Source: Blastococcus colisei | Lineage (GTDB): Bacteria; Actinomycetota; Actinomycetes; Mycobacteriales; Geodermatophilaceae | Assembly (NCBI RefSeq): GCF_006717095.1 | Contig: NZ_VFQE01000002.1 | Coordinates: forward strand, 434,001-498,000 | Length of the DNA: 64,000 nt | Reading direction: 5' to 3' | Part shown: positions 52,507-61,345 of the stretch, piece by piece | Layout: each line of letters opens with the position of its first letter | How positions within the stretch are numbered: the stretch's first letter is position 1 | The notes under the pieces: model-generated | The model's input: the letters and a program-made list of their open reading frames with translations, nothing else | Database searches by the model: none | What the model was told of the DNA's origin: nothing | Program-made: the position numbers and the translations under genes

Positions 52507-54984
52507 GTGACGACGCTCCACCCGGTCCGGCCGCTCGGCCCTGCCGGCGCCGGGGACGCCTCCTCCGGCGTCCTGCCGGGCGCCGACCTCCTGGCCTCCG
52601 TCCTCGCCGGCACCGACGACGCCGAGCAGCCGGTCACCCACGTGCACCACGTCCCGGTGCGGGAGAGCAGCACCCTTCCCTGGCCGGGATGGGTGACCGC
52701 CGACCTGCGGTCCCGGCTCGAGGAGCGCGGGGTCCTGACCCCCTGGCGGCACCAGGTGGAGGCCGCCCAGCTGGCCCACGACGGGCGGCACGTCGTCGTG
52801 GCGACCGGGACGGCCTCGGGCAAGTCGCTGGCCTACCAGCTGCCCGCGCTGACCCGGCTGGCCGAGGACCCGCGCGCCTGCGTGCTCTACCTGGCGCCCA
52901 CCAAGGCGCTGGCCCGCGACCAGTTGGCCTCGGTGGCCGCCCTGGCCGATCCCTCGGTGCGCCCCGCGGCCTACGACGGGGACACCCCGGGTGAGGAGCG
53001 GGACTGGGTCCGGCGCCACTCGCGCTGGATCGTGACCAACCCCGACATGCTGCATCGCGGGATCCTGCCGGCGCACCAGAAGTGGTCGAGCACGCTGCGG
53101 CGGGTGGCCTACGTGGTCATCGACGAGTGCCATGCCTACCGGGGCGTCTTCGGCTCCCACGTCGGGCACGTGCTGCGCCGGCTGCGGCGGATCTGCCGTC
53201 GCTACGGCGCCGAGCCGGTGTTCGTGCTCGCCTCGGCCACGGTGGCCGATCCGGCCGTCGCCGCGACCCGGCTGGTCGGCGCGCCCGTCGCGGCCGTCAC
53301 CACCGACGGGTCCCCGCGGCCCGGCGCCACGTTCGCCCTCTGGGAACCGCCGCTGACCGAGCGCACCGGTGAGCACGGCGCCCCGCTCCGCCGGTCGGCG
53401 GCCGCGGACGCCGCCGGCCTCCTGGCGGACCTGGTGGAACGCGGGGCGCGGACGCTGGCCTTCGTCCGGTCGCGCCGCAGCGCGGAGTCGGTCGCGGAGC
53501 AGGCCCGCCGGCTGCTGCACGACCGGGGCCGCGACGACCTGGTCCGCCGGGTGGACTCCTACCGCGGTGGCTACCTGCCCGAGGAGCGACGCGAGCTGGA
53601 GCGGTCGCTGTCGTCCGGGGAGCTCCTGGGCGTGGCGACGACGAACGCGCTGGAGCTCGGCATCGACATCGCCGGGCTGGACGCTGTCGTGCTGGCCGGC
53701 TACCCGGGCACGCTCGCCTCGCTGTGGCAGCAGGCCGGACGCGCGGGACGTGCGCAGAAGGAGTCGCTGGTCGTCTTCGTGGCCCGCGACGACCCGCTGG
53801 ACCACTACCTCGCCCACCATCCACGGGCGGTGTTCGGCCGGCCGATCGAGGCCACCGTCACCGATCCCGCCAACCCCTACGTGCTCGGCCCGCAGCTGTG
53901 CTGCGCCGCCGCCGAGCTGCCGCTGACCCCTGAGGACCTGCCCGACTTCGGCGGGCCCGTCGCCGAGGCCCGGCTCGACGAGCTCGTGGCCGCCGGATCG
54001 TTGCGACGCCGGCCGGCCGGCTGGTACTGGGCCGGGCGTGGCAGGCCCGACGTCGACATCCGGGGCAGCGGCGACGAACCGGTGTCGATCATCGAGACCG
54101 GCACCGGTCGACTGCTGGGCACCGTCGACGGCGGGGCGGCGCACGCAACCGTGCACGAGGGCGCGCTGTACGTGCACCGCGGCGAGACGTTCGTCGTCGA
54201 CGAGTTCGACGTGGACGACGCCTGCGCGGTCGTGCACGCCGACAACCCCGAGTGGACGACGGTCGCCCGCGACGTCACCGACCTGTCGGTCGTCGCGGTG
54301 GAACAGACCCGCCCCCTCGGCACGGTGACGGCCTACACCGGCGTCGTCGACGTGACGAACCAGGTCGTCGCCTACCAGCGGCGGCGGCTGGGCAGCGGCG
54401 AGGTGCTCGCGGAGTTCCCCCTCGACCTGCCCCCGCGACAGCTGCGCACCCGCGCGGTCTGGTGGACCTTGGGCGACCGCGCGGTCGAGCGCGCCGAGGT
54501 GGACGACGTCGAGCTGCCGGGCTCGCTGCACGCCGCCGAGCACGCGGCGATCGGCATCCTGCCCCTGCTCGCGACCTGCGACCGGTGGGACCTCGGCGGA
54601 CTGTCCACAGCCCTGCACCCCGACACCGGGGCGGCGACGATCTTCGTCTACGACGGGCACCCCGGCGGCGCCGGCTTCAGCGAGCGCGGTTTCGGCGTGC
54701 TGCGGCGCTGGCTCCAGGCCACCCGCGCGACGGTGGCCAGCTGCGAGTGCGAGAGCGGCTGCCCCTCCTGCGTGCAGTCGCCCAAGTGCGGCAACGGCAA
54801 CGACCCCCTCGACAAGGCCGGCGCCGTCCGCGTCCTCGACGTGGTGCTCGACGAGCTCGCCGCCCGGGAGGGCATGCCCGGCGCCGATCGACGCCGCGTG
54901 GAGCGCAACGTCGCGGCCGACGTGCCCGCCGGGTCACCCGCACCCGTGACCGTCGATGAGGACGAGGACGAGATCGTCTTCTGA
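52507..54984 (+). CDS. MrfA/Hrq1-type superfamily 2 DNA helicase with DUF1998 zinc domain
   Basis: An 825-residue DEAD/DEAH-type helicase. Walker A is ATGTASGKSLAYQLP (~98), the DExH box is VVIDECHAYRG, motif III SATVADP, and motif VI QQAGRAGRAQKES. The C-terminal DUF1998 region ends with four Cys (CECESGCPSCVQSPKCG), the metal site of MrfA (YprA)/Hrq1 helicases. These act in repair of crosslinked or alkylated DNA. It matches Rv3649, next to the tad genes. GTG 52507 is used. Its last 112 codons are antisense to an extended open frame from the tad locus. Confidence 0.93.
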   Translation: MTTLHPVRPLGPAGAGDASSGVLPGADLLASVLAGTDDAEQPVTHVHHVPVRESSTLPWPGWVTADLRSRLEERGVLTPWRHQVEAAQLAHDGRHVVVATGTASGKSLAYQLPALTRLAEDPRACVLYLAPTKALARDQLASVAALADPSVRPAAYDGDTPGEERDWVRRHSRWIVTNPDMLHRGILPAHQKWSSTLRRVAYVVIDECHAYRGVFGSHVGHVLRRLRRICRRYGAEPVFVLASATVADPAVAATRLVGAPVAAVTTDGSPRPGATFALWEPPLTERTGEHGAPLRRSAAADAAGLLADLVERGARTLAFVRSRRSAESVAEQARRLLHDRGRDDLVRRVDSYRGGYLPEERRELERSLSSGELLGVATTNALELGIDIAGLDAVVLAGYPGTLASLWQQAGRAGRAQKESLVVFVARDDPLDHYLAHHPRAVFGRPIEATVTDPANPYVLGPQLCCAAAELPLTPEDLPDFGGPVAEARLDELVAAGSLRRRPAGWYWAGRGRPDVDIRGSGDEPVSIIETGTGRLLGTVDGGAAHATVHEGALYVHRGETFVVDEFDVDDACAVVHADNPEWTTVARDVTDLSVVAVEQTRPLGTVTAYTGVVDVTNQVVAYQRRRLGSGEVLAEFPLDLPPRQLRTRAVWWTLGDRAVERAEVDDVELPGSLHAAEHAAIGILPLLATCDRWDLGGLSTALHPDTGAATIFVYDGHPGGAGFSERGFGVLRRWLQATRATVASCECESGCPSCVQSPKCGNGNDPLDKAGAVRVLDVVLDELAAREGMPGADRRRVERNVAADVPAGSPAPVTVDEDEDEIVF

Positions 54985-55367
54985 CCGGCGCCCTCCGCGA
55001 GAGGGTCCGTCCCGACGGGCCCGGCGCGGGCGCGGGCGGTGGCCGAGACCACGCCCAGCAGGCCGAGCCGCACCGGCACCCTGACCGTCACCTCGACCAC
55101 CGCGCCGTCGCGGACGGCGCAGGCGGCGAGCTCCGCGGCATTCTTCCGGGCCACGTCTGCGGCACCGCGGCAGGCATCGGCGCCCTGGACGGCCCGGACC
55201 GCGCCGGCCAGTGCGGCGAGATCGGCCGCCGCCGTCGCCCGGTGCCGCGCCACGACGGCGGCGCCGGTGAGCACCGCCGCCATCCCGATCACCGCGAGGA
55301 CCCCGCCCAGCGCGAGCACCCACACGGTGGCGGAGCCACGTTCCCTGCCGGGTGCGGGGCGAGTCAT
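54648..55367 (-). CDS. TadG/Rv3654c-like secretion-neighbourhood protein, with 3' extension antisense to the helicase gene
   Basis: Residues 1-116 match the short Rv3654c-like proteins next to this helicase: a basic N-terminus, one membrane helix (13-39, GSATVWVLALGGVLAVIG), then RHRATAAADLAALAGA with paired Cys at ~66 and ~83. Relatives end at about this point. Here no stop occurs, and the frame continues 123 codons, the last 112 antisense to the helicase gene, to a stop at 54648. The extension is Ser/Arg/Pro-rich and looks like chance coding. Either the stop codon was lost or the reading is extended. It overlaps the TadE-like gene by 4 nt. Confidence 0.65.
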   Translation of the reverse strand: MTRPAPGRERGSATVWVLALGGVLAVIGMAAVLTGAAVVARHRATAAADLAALAGAVRAVQGADACRGAADVARKNAAELAACAVRDGAVVEVTVRVPVRLGLLGVVSATARARAGPVGTDPLAEGAGQKTISSSSSSTVTGAGDPAGTSAATLRSTRRRSAPGMPSRAASSSSTTSRTRTAPALSRGSLPLPHLGDCTQEGQPLSHSQLATVARVAWSQRRSTPKPRSLKPAPPGCPS

Positions 55368-55738
55368 CCGGCCGCACCCGGCTCCCGCAGGGCGACGGCC
55401 TCCGCCGACACGGTGAGCCGCAGCGGCACCGGCCCCAGCGGGGCGATCGCGGCGGTCACCGTCACGCGGACCTCCTCGCCCTCGGGTCGCACCGTCGTCA
55501 CCGCGCCCTCCGGTGCCGCCCGGCCCGCCAGCGCGATCACCCTGGCGACCTCCTCACCCCGCGCCGCGGCACGGGCGCCCTCCCGAGCGGCGTCCACGCA
55601 GCGCAACTGGGCGCCGACCACGGTCACTGCGGCGACCACACCGGCGAGGACGAGGAGCAGGACCGGCAGGACGACCGCCGTCTCGGCGGTCACCATGCCG
55701 GCTTCCCGATGCCGCGGGGAGGCCGCGCGATGCCGCAT
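55364..55738 (-). CDS. TadE-like pseudopilin (Rv3655c type)
   Basis: A 124-residue protein. A basic N-terminus is followed by the TadE signature MVTAETAVVLPVLLLVLAG, with Glu19 at the start of the single membrane helix (20-43). An extracytoplasmic domain follows (QLRCVDAAREGARAAARGE, VTVTAAIAPLGPVPL). By family, a minor pilin that may be processed before the Glu. It overlaps the next gene by 4 nt (ATGA). The start could also be Met15. Confidence 0.8.
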   Translation of the reverse strand: MRHRAASPRHREAGMVTAETAVVLPVLLLVLAGVVAAVTVVGAQLRCVDAAREGARAAARGEEVARVIALAGRAAPEGAVTTVRPEGEEVRVTVTAAIAPLGPVPLRLTVSAEAVALREPGAAG

Positions 55739-55741
55739 CGG

Positions 55742-56005
55742 TCAGGAGAGGGTGGCGAGAGCGGACTCCACCAGGTCGGTCAGCCCGGTGACGATCGAGC
55801 CACCGGTCACCACCCGGTAGAGGACGGCGGCGAACGCGCACGCCGCCACCGTGCCCACGGCGTACTCCGCCGTGCTCATGCCGGCCTCGCCGGTGGCACG
55901 GACGGCGGCCCACCGCCGGGCCAGACGCCCGCGCGGGAACGCCGGGTCCTGCTCGGGTGGCTGGACGTCGCTCCGGTCCTCGACAGCGTTCGGGGTACTC
56001 ACCAC
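55742..56005 (-). CDS. DUF4244 Flp-pilin-like protein (Rv3656c type)
   Basis: An 87-residue protein. A charged N-terminal ~42 residues precede GMSTAEYAVGTVAACAFAAVL, a type IV/Flp pilin-like processing motif with Glu at position +5 and a hydrophobic helix (~47-68). A short C-terminal LTDLVESALATLS follows. It is the likely major pilin of the tad locus. GGAGGA lies upstream of two adjacent GTG codons (56005 and 56002). A 119-bp gap before tadC may hold its own promoter, so pilin could be made in excess. Confidence 0.75.
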   Translation of the reverse strand: MVSTPNAVEDRSDVQPPEQDPAFPRGRLARRWAAVRATGEAGMSTAEYAVGTVAACAFAAVLYRVVTGGSIVTGLTDLVESALATLS

Positions 56006-56124
56006 AGGGTCCTCCTCGGGTCGGGGCCCGCCATCCGGGCCGTGCCTCGACCCAACCGCTGGAACGGACGACGCCCGACGCTCGCCGCTGATCTGTGGAC
56101 GGGCGTACGACCTGTGCACAGTCG

Positions 56125-56844
56125 TCAGCCGAAGAGGTCGCCGGCGAGGCCGAGCACCATCGGGACGACGCCCAGGCAGACGAATGCGGGGAGGAAGCAG
56201 AGCCCGAGGGGTGCGAGCACCCAGACCCCGGCCCGCCGGACAGCTGCCTCGGTGGCCGCGCGCGCGGACGCACGACTGTCCGCCGCCAGCGCCCGCAGCG
56301 CCGGCGCCGCAGCCGCGCCCGACTCCCCCGCCCGGACCAGGACGCGTCCCAGCGTCGCGAGTTCCACGGGCGCATCGGCCCACGCCCTCCGTGGTTCGGC
56401 ACCCAGCCGGCCGAGGGCGGCCACGGCCGCCAGGTGCCGAGCCAGCGGTTGCGGCACCGCGGCGCTGACCGCGGCCAGCGCAGCGCCGACGGGAACACCG
56501 GCCGACAGGCAGACGCCCAGGAGGTCGCAGGCGCTCGGGAGCTCGCGGGACAGTGCGATCCGTTCGTCGGCCTCGACGTCGGCACCCCGCAGGCACCGCT
56601 CCGCCACCACCCCCACCCCCACGGCGACACCGGCCCCCACGAGCCCTCCCACGAGGAGACCCGCCGCCACCCCTGCGCATGCGGCGAGCAGCCACCGCCG
56701 ACGCACGGAGGGGACGCGACCGTCCGCCGCCGGTTCCCGAGTCCTGCGCAGTGCCCGCGCCCGGACGGCCGCGAGCCGCGCCGACGGCGACCAGAGCAGG
56801 AGGGCAGCCGCGAGCGACAGCAGCGCAGGCCATGACGACGTCAC
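56125..56844 (-). CDS. tadC: type II secretion F-family membrane protein (TadC)
   Basis: A 239-residue platform protein of the Tad pilus. Hydrophobic segments are at ~5-20, ~50-75, and two at the C-terminus (~190-239). The cytoplasmic T2SF domain lies between (SRELPSACDLLGVCLSAGVPVGAALAAV). GTG 56844 overlaps the tadB stop by 4 nt; the longer frame upstream is discarded. Confidence 0.85.
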   Translation of the reverse strand: MTSSWPALLSLAAALLLWSPSARLAAVRARALRRTREPAADGRVPSVRRRWLLAACAGVAAGLLVGGLVGAGVAVGVGVVAERCLRGADVEADERIALSRELPSACDLLGVCLSAGVPVGAALAAVSAAVPQPLARHLAAVAALGRLGAEPRRAWADAPVELATLGRVLVRAGESGAAAAPALRALAADSRASARAATEAAVRRAGVWVLAPLGLCFLPAFVCLGVVPMVLGLAGDLFG

Positions 56845-57638
56845 CGGACGGCCCGCCGCACGAGGTGCCCGGACCAGGTCAGCCCCGCCAGCTCCAGCGC
56901 CACCCCGAGCACCAGCAGCACCTGCCCGGTCGCCGTCGTGGTCAGCACCCGCCAGGGGTCGGCACCCACGCCGTTCCCCATGGCCAGCCCCAGCACCGGC
57001 AACCCGGCCAGCAGCATCGCGCTGGCCCGGGGCCCGGCGGTCGCCGTCCTCAGCTCCTGCCGCATCCGCTCCCGCGCCCGCAGGTCGTCCTCCACCGCAG
57101 CCACCACGGCGGCGAGCGAGCACCCGGTCCGGGCGCTGAGCCGGACGCCGGCCGAGACCCGGTCCAGCGCGGCGGCGAAGTCCGCGTCCGGGACGGAGGG
57201 GACGGGCACGCCCGGCGCGCGCAACGCCCGGGCGAGGGCGGTGCCGCACTCCTCGTCGGCGCAGGCCGCCACCGCGGCGTCGGTCGCCGCGTCGACGGAG
57301 CGCCCGCTGCGCAGCTCGGCGCCGAGCGCGCCCAGCGCCTCCGTCAGGGACCGCAACCGGTCCTCCGCGCGGCGGGCCCGCTGCCGGACGACCCAGGATC
57401 TGCCGCCGACGATCCCCGCGAGAGCCGAGAGACCGGCGACCAGCGGCGTGCTGAGCAATGCCGCGACCGCTGTCGCCGCGACCCCGGCGATGACCGGGAC
57501 CGGGAGGGACGGTGTTGCGGACCGGAGTAGCCCGCGGCCCGTTCCGACGCCCACCGTGCGCAGCCGCGCCCTCCGCAGGGCGCGCGGGTCCGGCCAGAGA
57601 AGCATCGCGAGGGCTGCGGCCAGCAGCGCCCCGGTCAC
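56841..57638 (-). CDS. tadB: type II secretion F-family membrane protein (TadB)
   Basis: A 265-residue membrane platform protein. N-terminal helices (~1-15, ~55-85) are followed by the T2SF cytoplasmic domain with LRSLTEALGALGAELRSG and LSARTGCSLAAVV, then C-terminal helices (~205-255). GTG 57638 follows the tadA stop by 13 nt. With TadC it forms the inner-membrane base that couples the ATPase to pilin extraction. Confidence 0.85.
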   Translation of the reverse strand: MTGALLAAALAMLLWPDPRALRRARLRTVGVGTGRGLLRSATPSLPVPVIAGVAATAVAALLSTPLVAGLSALAGIVGGRSWVVRQRARRAEDRLRSLTEALGALGAELRSGRSVDAATDAAVAACADEECGTALARALRAPGVPVPSVPDADFAAALDRVSAGVRLSARTGCSLAAVVAAVEDDLRARERMRQELRTATAGPRASAMLLAGLPVLGLAMGNGVGADPWRVLTTTATGQVLLVLGVALELAGLTWSGHLVRRAVR

Positions 57639-57651
57639 GCCGCGCCCCCGC

Positions 57652-58794
57652 TCACGACGCGCCCTCGGTGAGCAGCGCCCGCAGCCGCTCGGCGGCCGGT
57701 ACGTCGCGCCCGTCGGCCCGCCATCCGGGCTCGACGACGACGGCATCCCCCGATCTGTGCACCACGCCCACCTCTGTCACCCGGCGGCCTGCCGGGGTCC
57801 GCCGCAGGTGCACCACGAGGGCCAGTGCCGCGGCGGCCTGGCTGTGCACCGCGGCGCGGTCCAGGCCCGCGGCCACACCGAGGGCCTCCAGCCGGGCGGG
57901 CACCTCGGCCGGCCGGTTGGCGTGCAGCGTCCCGCACCCGCCGTCGTGCCCGGTGTTCAGCGCCGCGAGGAGGTCGGTCACCTCCGCGCCCCGGACCTCG
58001 CCCACCACCAGGCGGTCCGGGCGCATGCGCAGGGCCTGCCGCACCAGGTCCCGCAGCGTCACCGACCCCACTCCCTCGACGTTCGGTGGCCGGGTGACCA
58101 GGCGCACGACGTGCGGGTGCTCAGGAGCCAGTTCGGGTGCGTCCTCGCACAGGACGATCCGGTCGGCGGGATCGGCCGCCCCGAGCAGGGCCGACAGCAG
58201 GGTCGTCTTCCCGGAGCCGGTGCCCCCGGTCACGAGGAAGGCCAACCGGCGCGCCACCACCTCGCGCAGCAGGTCCTCGCTCCCGCCCGGCAGGGTGCCC
58301 AGAGCCGCCAACTCGGCCAGGGAGTGCGTGGTGCGGCGCAGCACCCGCAGCGACAGGCAGGTGCCGCTCCCCGACACGGGCGGGAGGACCGCGTGCAGCC
58401 GGGTGCCGTCGCCGAGTCCGACGTCCACCCAGGGCGACGCGTCGTCCAGCCGGCGCCCCACCGTCGCCGCGAGCCGGACGGCGAGCCGACGGACGGCGTC
58501 GTCGTCGGGGAACCGGACCGGCGTCGGCTGCAGGCCGGACCCGCGATCGACCCACACCTGTTCCGGGCCGTTCACGAGGACGTCGGTGACGCCGGGCGTC
58601 CGCAGGAGCGCTTCGAGCGGACCGGCTCCGGCGAGCTCGTCCACGGCTTCGCGGACGGCCAGGAGGACGTCGTCGTCCCCGAGCAGCCCGCCCGCCTCCT
58701 CCCGGACGAGCGCGGCGACCCCCGCCCGGGTGGGCGCACCGGGCTGCAGTGCCAGCCGGGCGCGGACCCGGTCGAGCAGCGGCGGGGCGTTCAC
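57652..58794 (-). CDS. tadA: TadA/CpaF secretion ATPase
   Basis: A 380-residue type II/IV secretion ATPase. Walker A GGTGSGKTTLLS is at ~190, with the Asp box IVLCEDAPEL, Walker B LRMRPDRLVVGEVRGAE and the His box TLHANRPAE. It drives assembly of the Flp-type pilus. It overlaps the upstream Ssd-like gene by 4 nt. It lacks the long N-terminal extension of some CpaF proteins. Confidence 0.93.
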   Translation of the reverse strand: MNAPPLLDRVRARLALQPGAPTRAGVAALVREEAGGLLGDDDVLLAVREAVDELAGAGPLEALLRTPGVTDVLVNGPEQVWVDRGSGLQPTPVRFPDDDAVRRLAVRLAATVGRRLDDASPWVDVGLGDGTRLHAVLPPVSGSGTCLSLRVLRRTTHSLAELAALGTLPGGSEDLLREVVARRLAFLVTGGTGSGKTTLLSALLGAADPADRIVLCEDAPELAPEHPHVVRLVTRPPNVEGVGSVTLRDLVRQALRMRPDRLVVGEVRGAEVTDLLAALNTGHDGGCGTLHANRPAEVPARLEALGVAAGLDRAAVHSQAAAALALVVHLRRTPAGRRVTEVGVVHRSGDAVVVEPGWRADGRDVPAAERLRALLTEGAS

Positions 58795-59870
58795 GGGCGC
58801 ACGGGCTGGGCCTGCAGGGCGCCGAGGATCCGCCGCGCCACCGTCCCCAGCGGGGAGCGGGCGGACACGAGGGGTGGCTCGCCGCGCTCGCCCCGGGGCA
58901 CGGCGCTGCGGTCGTGGGCGAGCTCCGCGAGGACCGGTCGCCCCACGACGTCGGCCACCTCGTCACGGGACAGCCCCCCGGGAACGGAACGGATGACCAC
59001 GTGCGCGCCCGCCCACACCGAATCCGGGGCCTCGACCAGCAACCGGGCGGCCGTGGCTGCCCGCAGCCGCGCGGGTACCACCAGCACCGCCAGATCGGCC
59101 TCCGCGGCGACCGACAGCGCGGCCTCCCCCGCGATCCGCGGTACATCGACGACGACCGGGCAGCCGACGGCGCGGGCGGCGTCCACCACGGCCGCGAGGG
59201 CGTCCGGGGGGATGCGCTGCGGCGACGACCGGGATGCGGCGACCACGGAGACGCCACCGACGTCGGGCAGGGCGGCCAGCAACGCGTCGCCCGCCACGCG
59301 CCCGCGCAGACCGGTCAGGTCGGGCCATCGCAGACCGTCGGCACGCTCGGCCCCCAGCAGGAGGTCCAGGCCGGCTCCCCAGGGATCGGCGTCGACCAGG
59401 GTCACACCCGGCGCGGCCGCCAGCGCCACGGCCGTCGCCAGCGTGCTCGCCCCGGCGCCGCCGCAGGACCCGCCCACGACGACCAGCCGCCCGCGCTCGA
59501 CCGGATCACGCACCGCGGCGGTGCAGCGGGCGAGCAGCCACGACTCGTCATCGGGGAGCACCGCGACCCGCTCCGCGCCGATCTCCACCGCTCCGGCCCA
59601 GTCGGCCGCCGGCAGGTCGCGGCCGGCGACGACGACGACTCCGGGGCGACGCGGCAGGGCCCGGAGGGCACCGGCGGTGAGCGCGTCGGCGCCGACGAGG
59701 ACGAGCGGGGCCTGCCGGTGCGCCCGGCGCAGCGCCGGCCCGCCCGTGGCCAGCTCCGCCTCGGCCCCGGCGGTGGCGAGGAGCCGGAGCAGGTCGTCGA
59801 GAAGGGAGTCGTCGGTGCTGACGACGAGGGGCCGGACGGACGCACGAGAGGTGGAGCGGGAGGTGGACAC
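58791..59870 (-). CDS. ssd: CpaE/Ssd-like MinD-family ATPase (Rv3660c type)
   Basis: A 359-residue protein. A receiver-like N-terminal domain (~14-125) precedes a ParA/MinD-type ATPase domain with a modified Walker A GGSCGGAGASTLATAVALA (Ser replaces the usual Lys), VTLVDADPWGAGLDLLLG and CPVVVDVPRI. In CpaE-like proteins this domain positions the pilus; the M. tuberculosis homologue is named Ssd for septum site determination. The missing P-loop Lys suggests weak or no ATP hydrolysis. It is the first gene of the tad group. Confidence 0.85.
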   Translation of the reverse strand: MSTSRSTSRASVRPLVVSTDDSLLDDLLRLLATAGAEAELATGGPALRRAHRQAPLVLVGADALTAGALRALPRRPGVVVVAGRDLPAADWAGAVEIGAERVAVLPDDESWLLARCTAAVRDPVERGRLVVVGGSCGGAGASTLATAVALAAAPGVTLVDADPWGAGLDLLLGAERADGLRWPDLTGLRGRVAGDALLAALPDVGGVSVVAASRSSPQRIPPDALAAVVDAARAVGCPVVVDVPRIAGEAALSVAAEADLAVLVVPARLRAATAARLLVEAPDSVWAGAHVVIRSVPGGLSRDEVADVVGRPVLAELAHDRSAVPRGERGEPPLVSARSPLGTVARRILGALQAQPVRP

Positions 59871-59983
59871 GCCCTGACCTCACGCCGTCGTGGGCAATCA
59901 GTGCCAGACGGGCGGGGCGAACTGTGGATGACCCGAACGGGTGTGGACGGCGAGCGGCCTCGGCCACGGGCATCGGCTCCACT

Positions 59984-59989
59984 TAGAGT
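59984..59989 (+). promoter_or_regulatory. -10 element giving a leaderless HAD-hydrolase mRNA
   Basis: TAGAGT ends 8 nt before the GTG at 59998, and no Shine-Dalgarno sequence is present. Confidence 0.45.
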
Positions 59990-59997
59990 CGTGCCTT

Positions 59998-60846
59998 GTG
60001 ACCCGCGCAGCGGCGTTCTTCGACCTGGACAAGACGGTCATCGCCAAGTCCAGCACCCTGGCGTTCGGCCGTCCGTTCTTCAACGGTGGGCTGATCAACC
60101 GCCGCGCCGTGCTCAAGACCGCGTACGCGCAGCTCGTCTTCTCCCTCGCCGGCGCCGACGCGCAGCAGATGGAGCGCCTGCGCGCCCAGCTCACGTCGAT
60201 GGTGACCGGCTGGGATGCCGCCACGGTGCACGACATCGTCCGGGAGACGCTGCACGAGATCGTCGACCCGCTCGTCTACGCCGAGGCCGCCGACCTGATC
60301 GAGGAGCACCGCGCAGCCGGCCGCGAGATCGTCATCGTGTCGAGCAGCGGCGCGGAGATGGTCGAGCCGATCGGCGAGATGCTCGGGGTCGACCGGGTCG
60401 TCGCCACCCGCATGGTGACCGAGGACGGGCACTACACCGGCACGATCGACTTCTACGCCTACGGCGAGAACAAGGCCGCCGCCATGCGGCAGCTGGCCGC
60501 GGACGGCGGCTACGACCTCGCCGACTGCTACGCCTACAGCGATTCCATCACCGACCTGCCGATGCTCTCGGCCGTCGGGCACCCGACCGCGGTGAACCCC
60601 GACCGAGGCCTGCGCAAGGCCGCCCTCGAGCACGGCTGGCCGGTCCTCCAGTTCACCCGCCCGGTCAGCATGCGGGCCCGGTTCTCCGCGCCCCCCGCCC
60701 CCGTGGTCACCGGTGCCGCCGTGGGCGTCGGCGCGGCCGTCGTCGGGCTGGCCTGGTACGCCCGGCACCGGGCGCTCCGGACGGGACTGCTCGCCGTCGA
60801 CGAGCCGGGTCCGCTGACCGGCCGCCGGCGCCGCCGCGGGGCCTGA
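59998..60846 (+). CDS. HAD-IB family phosphatase (SerB-like, Rv3661 type)
   Basis: A 282-residue HAD-superfamily IB protein. Motif I is FFDLDKTV (Asp9, Asp11), motif II VIVSSSGAEM, Lys in GENKAAAM, and motif III YAYSDSITDLPML. A C-terminal membrane-like helix (~235-255) and a basic tail GRRRRRGA follow. The family is often annotated as phosphoserine phosphatase, but the substrate is unproven and lipid phosphates are equally possible. GTG 59998 is chosen. It diverges from the tad locus, as Rv3661 does. Confidence 0.88.
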   Translation: MTRAAAFFDLDKTVIAKSSTLAFGRPFFNGGLINRRAVLKTAYAQLVFSLAGADAQQMERLRAQLTSMVTGWDAATVHDIVRETLHEIVDPLVYAEAADLIEEHRAAGREIVIVSSSGAEMVEPIGEMLGVDRVVATRMVTEDGHYTGTIDFYAYGENKAAAMRQLAADGGYDLADCYAYSDSITDLPMLSAVGHPTAVNPDRGLRKAALEHGWPVLQFTRPVSMRARFSAPPAPVVTGAAVGVGAAVVGLAWYARHRALRTGLLAVDEPGPLTGRRRRRGA

Positions 60847-60898
60847 CGCCCCGGGAGGGTCTCCGCTGGCGGCGGGGCACCTCCCTGGTTCAGGCGCG

Positions 60899-61189
60899 GT
60901 GGGACATCCTGCCGACGTGCTCACCGTGGTCCTCGCCTGGCTGGCCGTCCTGGCCGTCTGCGTCGCCGCGGTCCTGTTCGGTCAGTCCACCCGCGTCGCA
61001 CCGCGCGGTCGCCGCCGATCGCGCGTCGGGCGGATCGGGTTGTTCCTCTCCCTGTCCGGACCGTGGCTGTCGGTCCTGGGCGCGGCTGCGGCCGACGCCG
61101 TCACGGGGGCCTGGCTGGCGGCTGCTGCCGTCGGCGCGTGCGCGGTGGTGCTCACCGCCGTCCTCGGGTTCGTCCTCTCCCCGCGCTGA
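60899..61189 (+). CDS. small membrane protein, unknown
   Basis: A 96-residue protein with three hydrophobic helices (~8-27, ~46-65, ~69-92) and a basic loop RVAPRGRRRSRVGR between the first two. I do not recognise a family. GTG 60899 or the GTG at codon 7 could be the start. It lies 52 nt after the HAD gene on the same strand and may be cotranscribed. Confidence 0.55.
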   Translation: MGHPADVLTVVLAWLAVLAVCVAAVLFGQSTRVAPRGRRRSRVGRIGLFLSLSGPWLSVLGAAAADAVTGAWLAAAAVGACAVVLTAVLGFVLSPR

Positions 61190-61345
61190 CCGACCGCCCA
61201 CGAGATCAGCCGCCGAACCGCTCCGTCACCCGGTCGACCAGGGTCCGCCCGGCCGAGACCGGCCTGGAGGCGCGGGCCGACCGAGCCCGTCGACCCCGAG
61301 CTGGTCCATGCCTGCAGTCTTCGCGTCCGCCCCGACCCGCGCAGC

